In this document: positions 53,151 through 61,427 of the stretch, piece after piece
Position numbering within the stretch: the first letter of the stretch is position 1
Layout of the letters: the number at the start of each line of letters is the position of its first letter
Made by a program: the position numbers and the translations under genes
NCBI GenBank assembly: GCA_902571865.1
Contig: CACGDO010000008.1
Span: 1-64,000 of the forward strand
Length of the DNA stretch: 64,000 nt
From: an uncultured Alphaproteobacteria bacterium
GTDB taxonomy: Bacteria; Pseudomonadota; Alphaproteobacteria; HIMB59; GCA-002718135
Direction: 5' to 3'
Notes under the pieces: model-generated
The model's input: the letters and a program-made list of their open reading frames with translations, nothing else
The model's database searches: none
Told to the model about the DNA's origin: nothing

Positions 53151-54581
53151 ATGCAATTAAATAAAAACATAAACAGAAATCTTTTAAAAGAACAATCATT
53201 TCCAAGTTATAATATTAATAATAATGAAGATTGCATACTTCATTTCGGTATTGGTAATTTTCATAGAGCTCACCAAGCACTATATATTCATGAAATATTA
53301 GAAAATAATAAAAACATTTCCATAATTGGGGTCAATTTAAGGTCTGAAGAAACAAATAATAAAATGCAATTACAAGACTACTTATATTCTTTGGTAAGGA
53401 TATCAAATAATTACAAAAAAGTTGATATTTTAAATCCAATTAAAAAAGTTTTATTTGGTTTAAAACACAAGAATGAAATTAGAAATTTAATTGTATCTGA
53501 AAAAATTAAATTAATTACAATTACTGTTACAGAAAAGGGATATCATTTTGATAAAAATAAAAAATTAAATTTTTCGAATCAAATTGTTAATGATCTAGAG
53601 GATAAAAATTTATCAACTTTGATAGGTCATCTAAGTTTTGGAATAATAGAAAGATATAAAAAAAACAAAAAAAAATTAATCGTTTTAAGTTGTGATAATT
53701 TATCTGAAAATGGAACAATTTTAAAAAATTTAGTTAAGCAATTTATAGAAAAAAAATATCCAAAGTGTTTAGATTGGTTTGAAAATAATATTGAATTCCC
53801 ATTATCTATGGTCGATGGAATTGTTCCAAATAATAATAAACAATCTGAATATTTTAACTTGCCATATAATGATAATTCAATTGTGGTTACCGAACCTTAT
53901 AGAGATTGGTATATTCAATCAAATAATGATGAGCTAAAAAATATTTTATCAAATAATAAAATAAAATTTGTTGAAGATGTAAAATTTTATGAAAATAATA
54001 AACTTAAAATACTGAATGCTTCACACTCAGCTTTAGCATACATTGGTCATTTGTGTGGATACACATATGTTCATGAAGCAATAGAGGATAAAAATATTTA
54101 CAAATTTATTTTGAATTTTTTAGACCAAGAAGTGTTACCCACTTTAGAAATTAAAGATGACTTTAATATTAATGAGTATAAAATGAAAATTTTAGAAAGA
54201 TTTAAAAATACTTACATAGAAGATAAATTGTTAAGAATTGCTATGGATGGTTCTTTAAAAATACCTATAAGAATACTTGATACCTACAATAATAATAAAG
54301 GAGCAGCTAAATATATTCAATTTATCATAGCTTCTTGGTTATTTTTCTTATTTCAAATTATTGAAGAAGATCAAAATAGACTAGATGATGGAAATAAAGA
54401 ATACTTTTACAGTGTTTACAAAAATAATAAGGATAATTTTTTTGAAGAAATAATTAATAATAAAAATATTTTTAATCTTTTGGAAAGTAAAAAAGAAGAA
54501 ATGTTAACAGCAGTCAAAAAAAATCTAAATTTAATGAAAGAAAATCCTTTAAAATCATTATTAAAAGAAATAATTTCATAA
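53151..54581 (+). CDS. uxuB: Mannitol-dehydrogenase-family protein, fructuronate reductase
   Basis: This 476-residue long-chain dehydrogenase has the NAD motif HFGIGNFHRAHQALY near residues 26-40, then VDGIVPN near 223, VTEPYRDWYI near 245 and the catalytic Lys block KLKILNASHSALAYIG near 285. In the hexuronate route UxuB reduces fructuronate to mannonate. Mannitol or arabinitol dehydrogenases share these motifs, and the assignment depends on uxaC and uxuA within 5 kb. It is followed 1 bp later by a ComC/Ldh-type gene, so both are cotranscribed. Confidence 0.82.
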   Translation: MQLNKNINRNLLKEQSFPSYNINNNEDCILHFGIGNFHRAHQALYIHEILENNKNISIIGVNLRSEETNNKMQLQDYLYSLVRISNNYKKVDILNPIKKVLFGLKHKNEIRNLIVSEKIKLITITVTEKGYHFDKNKKLNFSNQIVNDLEDKNLSTLIGHLSFGIIERYKKNKKKLIVLSCDNLSENGTILKNLVKQFIEKKYPKCLDWFENNIEFPLSMVDGIVPNNNKQSEYFNLPYNDNSIVVTEPYRDWYIQSNNDELKNILSNNKIKFVEDVKFYENNKLKILNASHSALAYIGHLCGYTYVHEAIEDKNIYKFILNFLDQEVLPTLEIKDDFNINEYKMKILERFKNTYIEDKLLRIAMDGSLKIPIRILDTYNNNKGAAKYIQFIIASWLFFLFQIIEEDQNRLDDGNKEYFYSVYKNNKDNFFEEIINNKNIFNLLESKKEEMLTAVKKNLNLMKENPLKSLLKEIIS

Positions 54582-54582
54582 G

Positions 54583-55632
54583 ATGAAAATTTTACCCAAC
54601 AAAATAAATAAATTTTTTGATAGCATTTTATCAAAACTATCTGTTCCAAAAAAAGATAGAAATTTACTTATTAAATCACTTTTAGATTCTTCTATTAGAG
54701 GCGTGGACAGTCATGGTATTAGATTATTTTCTCATTATGTAAAATGTATTGAAAACGGAAGAATAAAAGCAAAATCTAAAATGAAGCTTATAAAAAAAAA
54801 TAGAGGTGTAGCTGTCTATGATGCTGATGATGGCTTAGGGCATGTAGCAGCTTTAAAGGCATCAGCAATAGTATCATCTATGGCAAAGAAGAGTGGCATT
54901 GCCGCAATTGGCATAATAAACTCCTCACACTATGGTGCTGCAGGTGTATATTCTATGGATATTGCACAAAACGACTGTGTTGGTTTTTCATTTACACACT
55001 CAGATGCTTTTGCAATACCATATAATGGTAAGAAACCTTTTCACGGGACTAATCCTTATTCTTTTACAGCACCAATAGATAATAAAGACTTTTTACATGC
55101 AGATTTTTCTTCAACTTCGATAGCATGGAATAAAGTTATGAGAGCCAGAGGAAATTCTACTAAATTAAATTCTGAAATTGCACTTGATAAATCCGGCAAC
55201 TACACGACTAACCCTTATAACGCTGTTTCTTTGGCCCCACTTGGAGGTAAAGAATATGGGTATAAAGGTTTTGGATTATCTTCTTCTGTAGAAATAATGT
55301 GTGGACCTCTTATTGGTATGGCTCATGGATACCGTTTATTATCAATGATTGGACCAGATTTTAGTACACCAAGAAAGTTAGGACATTTCTTAATCGCCAT
55401 TTCATTAAATGCTTTCACTACAAAAAAACAATATTTTAAAGGTATGAAAAACTATATGAGTGATCTAAAAAAACAAAAATCAAAAAAAAATAATAATCCA
55501 ATTTTATACCCAGGCGAAAAAGAAAAAATTACTTCTAAAAAAAGATTAAAAACAGGTATTCCAATAGATAAGGAATTAAAAACTGATTTTTTGTTTTTAG
55601 CAAATAAATATAAGGTAAAAATTAATTTATAG
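54583..55632 (+). CDS. Malate/L-lactate (LDH2/MDH2) family dehydrogenase, ComC-like
   Basis: This 349-residue NAD(P)-dependent 2-hydroxyacid dehydrogenase belongs to the non-Rossmann Ldh2 family. It has VDSHGIRLFSHYV near residue 37 (catalytic His), INSSHYGAAGVYSMD near 110, HGTNPYSFTAP near 152 and LGGKEYGYKGFGLS near 220. The family includes malate, ureidoglycolate and (R)-sulfolactate (ComC) dehydrogenases. Since HpsN would make (R)-sulfolactate and ComDE uses sulfopyruvate, a ComC role would close a gap. The operon with uxuB could instead mean a sugar-acid substrate. It overlaps convergent uxuA by 11 bp. Confidence 0.78.
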   Translation: MKILPNKINKFFDSILSKLSVPKKDRNLLIKSLLDSSIRGVDSHGIRLFSHYVKCIENGRIKAKSKMKLIKKNRGVAVYDADDGLGHVAALKASAIVSSMAKKSGIAAIGIINSSHYGAAGVYSMDIAQNDCVGFSFTHSDAFAIPYNGKKPFHGTNPYSFTAPIDNKDFLHADFSSTSIAWNKVMRARGNSTKLNSEIALDKSGNYTTNPYNAVSLAPLGGKEYGYKGFGLSSSVEIMCGPLIGMAHGYRLLSMIGPDFSTPRKLGHFLIAISLNAFTTKKQYFKGMKNYMSDLKKQKSKKNNNPILYPGEKEKITSKKRLKTGIPIDKELKTDFLFLANKYKVKINL

Positions 55633-56809
55633 CTTTTATTACACCTTTAAGCTGATCTAGCCCTTTCATTCTGCCTAATAATGAATATCCAGGTATTACT
55701 GAATTAAATTGGTCATGAAGTATTGTATGCCCATGATCAGGCCTCATAGGAATTTGTTTAATAGGATGATTACTTTTTTTCCTTTTATTTTCTTCTTTTA
55801 ATATTGCTTTGATAATAGACACCATGTCCAGGCTTCCATTAAGGTGGTCATCTTCATAAAAATCGAGAGATTTTGGAATGTGTCTTATATTTCTTAAATG
55901 AATAAAATTTATATAAGAACCATATTTTTTAATTATATTAACTAAGTTATTTTTTTTATTAACACCAAGGGATCCTGTACAAAAAGTTAAACCTACATTT
56001 GTATCTTTTTTTATATTCACAATAAAATTAATATCTTTCTCATTAGAAACAATTCTTGGCAATCCATAAACATTATATGGAGGATCATCTGGATGAATAT
56101 TGTAATGAATATTATATTTTTTTATGATTGGATAAATTTCTTCTATAAAATCTTTTAAATTATTTTGTAAATCACTATGATTTAATTCTGCAAATTGATC
56201 AATCTCATAATTTAAATCTTTAATTGTATACTTTCTATCGTTTGCAGCTAACCCTCCAAGTAAAGACATCTTAAGTTTTTTTAAATCACTAGAATTCATT
56301 TTTTGTAATATTTTTTTTGAAGTATGGATGTCTTTAGATGAATACCTTTTTTTTGCTGTTTTTGATTTCAAAATAAAATTTTCAAATGCACAGACATGAA
56401 GATGATTATATTTTAGAGCAAATGCTCCATTTGGTAGTTGATGATTTAAATCTGTTCTCACCCAATCAATCAATGGCATAAAATTGTAACAAATATTTTT
56501 AATCTTATTCTTTCCTAAATTTATCAATGACTCTTTGTATTGATTTATGTAATATTTATATCTCCCTGACCTCTTTTTTATGTCATTATGGACAGGAAGA
56601 CTTTCAACAACACTCCAGGTTAAATTTTTATTGTTATTAATTTTGAAACTTTCAATAAATTTCTTTCTTTTCTTGATTTCGAATTCAGACCATTTTTCAC
56701 CATATTTTACTTGTGCTAGTGATGATACGATTCCTTCAACGCCTATCTGTCGAATTTGATCTAATTTTGAAGGATCATTATGACCAAACCATCTAAATGA
56801 GTACAGCAT
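55622..56809 (-). CDS. uxuA: Mannonate dehydratase
   Basis: UxuA dehydrates D-mannonate to 2-keto-3-deoxygluconate. The 395-residue protein has the N-terminal SFRWFGHNDPSKLDQIRQIG, the metal-ligand motif NIHPDDPPYNVYGLPRI near residue 240, FCTGSLGV near 280, NFIHLRNIRH near 307 and RPDHGHTI near 365. These are the UxuA metal and catalytic signatures. It completes the UxaC-UxuB-UxuA route, though on the opposite strand to the other two. 2-Keto-3-deoxygluconate kinase and aldolase are not obvious nearby, unless the PfkB protein at 39516 supplies the kinase. Confidence 0.93.
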   Translation of the reverse strand: MLYSFRWFGHNDPSKLDQIRQIGVEGIVSSLAQVKYGEKWSEFEIKKRKKFIESFKINNNKNLTWSVVESLPVHNDIKKRSGRYKYYINQYKESLINLGKNKIKNICYNFMPLIDWVRTDLNHQLPNGAFALKYNHLHVCAFENFILKSKTAKKRYSSKDIHTSKKILQKMNSSDLKKLKMSLLGGLAANDRKYTIKDLNYEIDQFAELNHSDLQNNLKDFIEEIYPIIKKYNIHYNIHPDDPPYNVYGLPRIVSNEKDINFIVNIKKDTNVGLTFCTGSLGVNKKNNLVNIIKKYGSYINFIHLRNIRHIPKSLDFYEDDHLNGSLDMVSIIKAILKEENKRKKSNHPIKQIPMRPDHGHTILHDQFNSVIPGYSLLGRMKGLDQLKGVIKAIN

Positions 56810-56913
56810 GCGACAATAGTATAATCAATATAATTATAAATAAATACTTTATTTTATTTTTGTTGATTTAAGTTCTAAATCTGCATAAATTAAAAAAAAT
56901 TTAAGGAGGAATA

Positions 56914-57942
56914 ATGAAAAAATTTATAATATTTTTAACTTCTTTTTTTGCTTTACTAGTATCACCTGTTTTTGCAGGTGGCCATGGTGTTACTAAAGTA
57001 GCTCTAGTCCCTGGTGGCCCACACCCTTATTTTGCTGCGTGGGAACAAGCAGGTTTAGATGCTGTAGAAGACTTTGGTTTAGGAAAAGCAGATTACAGAG
57101 TTCCTGCAGAGTGGGATCTAAGTCAACAAAACGAGTTAATTGAAAGCTTAGTTGGTCAAGGTTACAATGCAGTACTTGTATTTCCTGGTGATGCAGTTGG
57201 TACAAATAAAATTTTAGGTGAACTAGATGATGCTGGTATACCAACAGCTGCTTTAGCAGGATGTGTTGAACAACCAACTCAAGCAAAATTTTGTTTTGGA
57301 ACTGACACTGGTCACTCAGCTTATCTTGGTACAAAAGAATTAATTAAAGCTTTAGGTGGCAAAGGAAAAATTGCCCACTTTACTGGTTTCTTAGTTGATC
57401 CAAATACAACTCTAAGAATCAATGCTGTTGAACAAGCTGTTTCAGAAGCTGGTGGTGGAGTAGAAATTATTCAAGTTATTGCTGATATTGATGCTTATGA
57501 ACCAGCTGATGAAAAAATTAATGCTTTCATGGCGGCTCAAGGAAGTGAAGTAGATGGTATTGTTACTACTGCTTGGGTTCCTGCTGTTGTAGCAGCACAA
57601 GCTTTAACTAATATGGGTGATAAAAGAATTAAAATGGTTGGTATTGATCATGACGAAGTAGTTTTAAAAGCTATTAAAGATGGTTATGTTCATGGAACTA
57701 TGCTTCAAAACCCATATGGTCAAGGTTACATTGGTTCATATGTAATGGACAAAGTTAGACAAGGTTGTGAGTTCAAAGCTGATGCACCTTGGAAATCAAC
57801 TGCACAAACTGATCAATTTATTGATTCAGGCACTGTATTTGTTGATATTAGCGATGTTGATACATACGTTATGGCTATGAGAGGAATTTCTCTAGAAATT
57901 TTAGAAACTTTTGATAGCACATATCTAAACTGTCCAAGTTAA
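56914..57942 (+). CDS. Ribose-type ABC transporter substrate-binding protein
   Basis: This 342-residue periplasmic binding protein is of the RbsB-like monosaccharide class. The signal peptide MKKFIIFLTSFFALLVSPVFA is predicted to be cleaved after VFA, leaving Gly-Gly-His. The body has ALVPGGPHPYFAAWEQAG near the start, GYNAVLVFPGDAVG near residue 87 and VVLKAIKDGYVHGTMLQNPYG near 250, the pattern of sugar-specific type I binding folds. The ATG follows AAGGAGG. It heads an operon of two permeases, an ATPase and L-fucose catabolic genes, so L-fucose or a related sugar is the likely ligand. Confidence 0.9.
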   Translation: MKKFIIFLTSFFALLVSPVFAGGHGVTKVALVPGGPHPYFAAWEQAGLDAVEDFGLGKADYRVPAEWDLSQQNELIESLVGQGYNAVLVFPGDAVGTNKILGELDDAGIPTAALAGCVEQPTQAKFCFGTDTGHSAYLGTKELIKALGGKGKIAHFTGFLVDPNTTLRINAVEQAVSEAGGGVEIIQVIADIDAYEPADEKINAFMAAQGSEVDGIVTTAWVPAVVAAQALTNMGDKRIKMVGIDHDEVVLKAIKDGYVHGTMLQNPYGQGYIGSYVMDKVRQGCEFKADAPWKSTAQTDQFIDSGTVFVDISDVDTYVMAMRGISLEILETFDSTYLNCPS

Positions 57943-57950
57943 AATAATAT

Positions 57951-57974
57951 GGGGGCATTAAGCCCCCTTTTTTT
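57951..57974 (+). terminator. GC-rich stem-loop with U-tract after the binding-protein gene
   Basis: GGGGGC (57951-57956) pairs with GCCCCC (57962-57967) around ATTAA and is followed by seven T residues. The permease start codon follows immediately at 57975. It probably gives partial termination, so that binding protein is made in excess. Confidence 0.88.
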
Positions 57975-58961
57975 ATGAATAATAAAATTCCTAATTTTGT
58001 AAAAACTAATCAGTTTGGTTTACTTATATTGGTAATTGTATTTATTTGTATTTTTTCCTTTTCAACTGATGGATTTACTTCAAGATTCAATATTTATGCT
58101 CTCTCAAGAGTAGTTGCTCTAGATATAATGATTGGTTTAGCAATGATGGTAGTTATACTTACTGGAGGTTTAAATCTATCTCTAGGTGCTTTAGGTGTTT
58201 CTGCAGCAATGTTTGGTGGTTGGTGTATGGAAAGTATGGGAATTCCTATTTCTATTACAATTATTTTAGTTTTAGCTTTTGGTTCATTTCTAGGTTGGAT
58301 TAATGGATTTGTAACTGTTAGAACAGGTGTTCATAGTTTCATTGTTACACTGGCAACGATGAGTATTTATTTTGGCTTCATGACCCTGCTTACTGAAGCA
58401 GAAGCTTTTAGAAAATTACCAGAGGCTTTTACTGATTTTGGAAGTTTAAAACTTTTCAATAAATATATTTCACCATTACTAATTATTAGTGTGCTAACTT
58501 GTTTTGTGCTTTACTACATTTTTAAATACACTGATATTGGACGAAAGCTCATTGCAGCTGGAGCTAATCCTGATGCTGCAGAATTATCAGGTATTTCTGT
58601 AGATAGAATGTTTATTTATTGTCATATGCTGTCAGGCTTCTTAGCAGCACTAGCTGGCATAATGTTAACAGCAAGAATTGGTGCTGCAATTCCGTCTATG
58701 GCTGGTCATCTTGGATTTGATTGGTTATTACCTGCTTTTTTAGCTCCAGTATTGGGTGGAACACTTCTTTCTGGAGGTAAGGTTACAGTTTTTGGAACAA
58801 TGCTAGGAGCAATTCTTGTTACATTAATAAATAATGGATTATACTTAATCGATGTAGGTGAATTCTGGGTAAGATTTTTTCTTGGTATCATATTATTAGG
58901 AGCTGTTCTTCTAGATAGAGCCAGGGAATATTTTACTGTTAAAAATTCAATTGTTTCATGA
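57975..58961 (+). CDS. Ribose-type ABC transporter permease 1
   Basis: This 328-residue membrane protein is of the RbsC/BPD_transp_2 family, with eight to ten helices. Family blocks are VILTGGLNLSLGALGVSAAM near residue 61, GFVTVRTGVHSFIVTLATM near 112 and PVLGGTLLSGGKVTVFGTMLGA near 258. It has no classical EAA motif, as expected for this class. It overlaps the second permease by 4 bp (ATGA) and begins directly after the terminator U-tract, so its ribosome-binding site would lie within or just before that hairpin. Confidence 0.92.
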   Translation: MNNKIPNFVKTNQFGLLILVIVFICIFSFSTDGFTSRFNIYALSRVVALDIMIGLAMMVVILTGGLNLSLGALGVSAAMFGGWCMESMGIPISITIILVLAFGSFLGWINGFVTVRTGVHSFIVTLATMSIYFGFMTLLTEAEAFRKLPEAFTDFGSLKLFNKYISPLLIISVLTCFVLYYIFKYTDIGRKLIAAGANPDAAELSGISVDRMFIYCHMLSGFLAALAGIMLTARIGAAIPSMAGHLGFDWLLPAFLAPVLGGTLLSGGKVTVFGTMLGAILVTLINNGLYLIDVGEFWVRFFLGIILLGAVLLDRAREYFTVKNSIVS

Positions 58962-59926
58962 GTGCGCTTTTAAAAAAAGATTGGTTTGGACTAGGCTTAG
59001 TTTTAATTTTTGGTTCAATCTTAATTTCATTGTTTAAGCCTGCATTTATTTCCCCATTCAATTTATATGTTTTAATGCTGAGTGTTAGTTTGATGCTCGT
59101 TGTAGCAATGTCACAAATGATTATCATTGCAATTGGTCAAATGAACTTATCTGTTGGAGCAATTGGTGGCTTAGTTGCGATTTCATTTACTGGCTTAATG
59201 GAAGTTTATAGCATGTCTATTTTACCTGCTGTTCTCATTGGATTATTAATTGGTCTTGCTTGTGGTTTTATAAATGGATACATCACTGTTAAAACTGGCA
59301 TATCAGCTTTTATTATTACCCTTGCTACACTTTACATTTTTAAAGGAATGAATTTAGGCATAACAGAGGCTCAACCTTTTTATGAAATTCCTGAGGCTGT
59401 AAAATTTTTTGGAAATGCAAAAATCTTTGGCCCTATACCTTACTTAGTTATTATACCAATTATTATAACTGTGCTGATGTGGATTTTAATGAATAGAACA
59501 TCACTTGGAAGGTATATGCTGGCATACGGGAATAATGTACAATCATCAGAACTAATAGGAATATCTTCAACAAAAATAGTTATTTATGCTCATGTTATAT
59601 CAGGCCTTTTAGCTGCTATTGGTGGAATGTTAGTGGTTTGTAGATTACAACTTGGGACACCCAATATAGGTGATTCTTGGTTATTACCTTCATTTGCTGC
59701 TCCTGTAATTGGAGGCGCTATACTTGCTGGTGGAAAAGTAGATGTTATTGCTACTGCTTTTGGTGTGATATTAGTTTCTATAATTTCTCAAGCTTTAGTA
59801 ATTTTTAAAATTGATCCTTTTTTTGTTCAAATATTTTTAGGATTTATGATTTTATTAGCAGTATTTATAAATAGATACAGAGAATATAGAGAAGAGAGAA
59901 GAACAAAGGTTTTTTCAGATGAGTGA
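58958..59926 (+). CDS. Ribose-type ABC transporter permease 2
   Basis: This 322-residue RbsC-type permease is paralogous to the preceding one. It has IAIGQMNLSVGAIGGLVAIS near residue 63, INGYITVKTGISAFIITLATL near 110 and PVIGGAILAGGKVDVIATAFG near 250. Its N-terminus MSALLKKDWFGLGL is cytoplasmic and short. Two distinct permease genes imply a heterodimeric channel, not the homodimer of E. coli RbsC. It overlaps the ATPase gene by 8 bp. The C-terminal tail is basic (REYREERRTK). Confidence 0.92.
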   Translation: MSALLKKDWFGLGLVLIFGSILISLFKPAFISPFNLYVLMLSVSLMLVVAMSQMIIIAIGQMNLSVGAIGGLVAISFTGLMEVYSMSILPAVLIGLLIGLACGFINGYITVKTGISAFIITLATLYIFKGMNLGITEAQPFYEIPEAVKFFGNAKIFGPIPYLVIIPIIITVLMWILMNRTSLGRYMLAYGNNVQSSELIGISSTKIVIYAHVISGLLAAIGGMLVVCRLQLGTPNIGDSWLLPSFAAPVIGGAILAGGKVDVIATAFGVILVSIISQALVIFKIDPFFVQIFLGFMILLAVFINRYREYREERRTKVFSDE

Positions 59927-61427
59927 TTATATTTTAGAACTCAATAACATTACAAAAAATTTTCCTGGTGTTAAAGCTCTTGATAATGCAAACTTTAGAC
60001 TCAAAAAAAAATCAATCCATGCACTTCTTGGTGAAAATGGAGCTGGAAAATCTACATTAATTAAAATTATTACAGGAGTATATAATCAAAATGAAGGAAA
60101 GCTATTTTTAAATAATCAAGAGAAGTCTTTTTCTTCACCTAATGAAGCAATGAATGCTGGAATTTCAGTTGTCCACCAAGAAAGAAATTTAATTAGAAGG
60201 TTTTCAGTTGGTGAAAATTTAATGTTAACCAACCTTCCTAAAAATAATTTAGGATTAATTGATTATAATACTGTTGCCAAAGAATCAAAAAAATGGCTCG
60301 ATATTATGGAGTTGGATATAGATCCAAATACAATAGTATCAGATTTAACAGTTGCAAAAATGCAACTTTGTGAAATAGCTAAAGCCTTATCCTTAGAATC
60401 AAAAATACTATTATTAGATGAGCCAACTTCATCATTATCCCCACAAGATACAAAAAATTTATTTGCATTACTTAAACGATTAGTTGCTGAACAAGATGTA
60501 AGTATAGTTTTTGTTAGTCACAAATTAGAGGAAGTATTTGAAATTTGTGATGAAGTTACTGTTTTGAGAGATGGTAAAAATGCTTGTGAGTCTGAACAAA
60601 TTACTAATCTTAATAGACAGAAACTTGTTAAATTAATGATTGGCAGAGATGAACAAATAATTAAATCTAAGAAAAATATTGATTTTACAGATGAAAGTTT
60701 ACTAGATCTACAATCAATAAACACTGACCTTGGTCATAAAAATATTAATTTAAATTTAAAAAAAGGTGAAATACTTGGATTATACGGTTTAGTTGGTGCA
60801 GGAAGAACAGAATTAATAAAATGTGTACTTGGGCTTGATAAAATTAATTCTGGACAGATTTTACTCAACAATAAAGAAATTAAAATTAAGTCTCCAAAAG
60901 ATGCGCTCGAAAAATATAAAATTGGGTACATAAGTGAAGACAGAAAAAAAGAAGGACTAATTCTAATGCATGATGTTTTATCCAATGCTGGAATAACAGT
61001 CTGGTCAAATTTGAAAAAAATATTATCCTTCTTAAATGACAGTATTGTTTACAATAAAGTAGATCCTTACGTGAAACAACTTGAAGTAAAAACACCTTCA
61101 TACCAACAAATCGTTTCTAACTTATCCGGAGGTAATCAGCAAAAAATTAGTGTAGCTAAATGGCTAGCTTCTGGAACTGATATATTATTTATTGATGAAC
61201 CCACAGTTGGTATAGATATAAAAACAAAATCTTATCTTCATGAATTAATTATTGAACTATCATTAAAAGGCACATCAATAATTTTAATTACCAGTGATAT
61301 GCCTGAAATGATTAGCTTAGCAGATAGAATTATAACAATGAAAGATTTTAAGGTAGTTGGTGAAACTATCAATAATCATAACTATGAAGAAATGAGTTCA
61401 TCAATTATGGGAAATATTCATGAATAA
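59919..61427 (+). CDS. Ribose-type ABC transporter tandem ATPase (RbsA-like)
   Basis: This 502-residue protein has two fused ATP-binding cassettes. The first has Walker A GENGAGKST near residue 40, VVHQERNLIRR, and Walker B ILLLDEPTSSL near 165. The second has the degenerate P-loop GLVGAGRTEL near 290, the block ISEDRKKEGL, and signature LSGGNQQK near 405 with Walker B LFIDEPTVG. This asymmetry is normal for monosaccharide importers. It overlaps the downstream aldo-keto reductase gene by 8 bp, tying transport to the fucose catabolic genes in one operon. Confidence 0.93.
   Translation: MSDYILELNNITKNFPGVKALDNANFRLKKKSIHALLGENGAGKSTLIKIITGVYNQNEGKLFLNNQEKSFSSPNEAMNAGISVVHQERNLIRRFSVGENLMLTNLPKNNLGLIDYNTVAKESKKWLDIMELDIDPNTIVSDLTVAKMQLCEIAKALSLESKILLLDEPTSSLSPQDTKNLFALLKRLVAEQDVSIVFVSHKLEEVFEICDEVTVLRDGKNACESEQITNLNRQKLVKLMIGRDEQIIKSKKNIDFTDESLLDLQSINTDLGHKNINLNLKKGEILGLYGLVGAGRTELIKCVLGLDKINSGQILLNNKEIKIKSPKDALEKYKIGYISEDRKKEGLILMHDVLSNAGITVWSNLKKILSFLNDSIVYNKVDPYVKQLEVKTPSYQQIVSNLSGGNQQKISVAKWLASGTDILFIDEPTVGIDIKTKSYLHELIIELSLKGTSIILITSDMPEMISLADRIITMKDFKVVGETINNHNYEEMSSSIMGNIHE

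Noticed and set aside
57951..57974. Riboswitch or attenuator leader in front of the permease genes
   Set aside because: The hairpin is a simple 6-bp GC stem with a U-tract and no further structured leader, so a terminator explains it.
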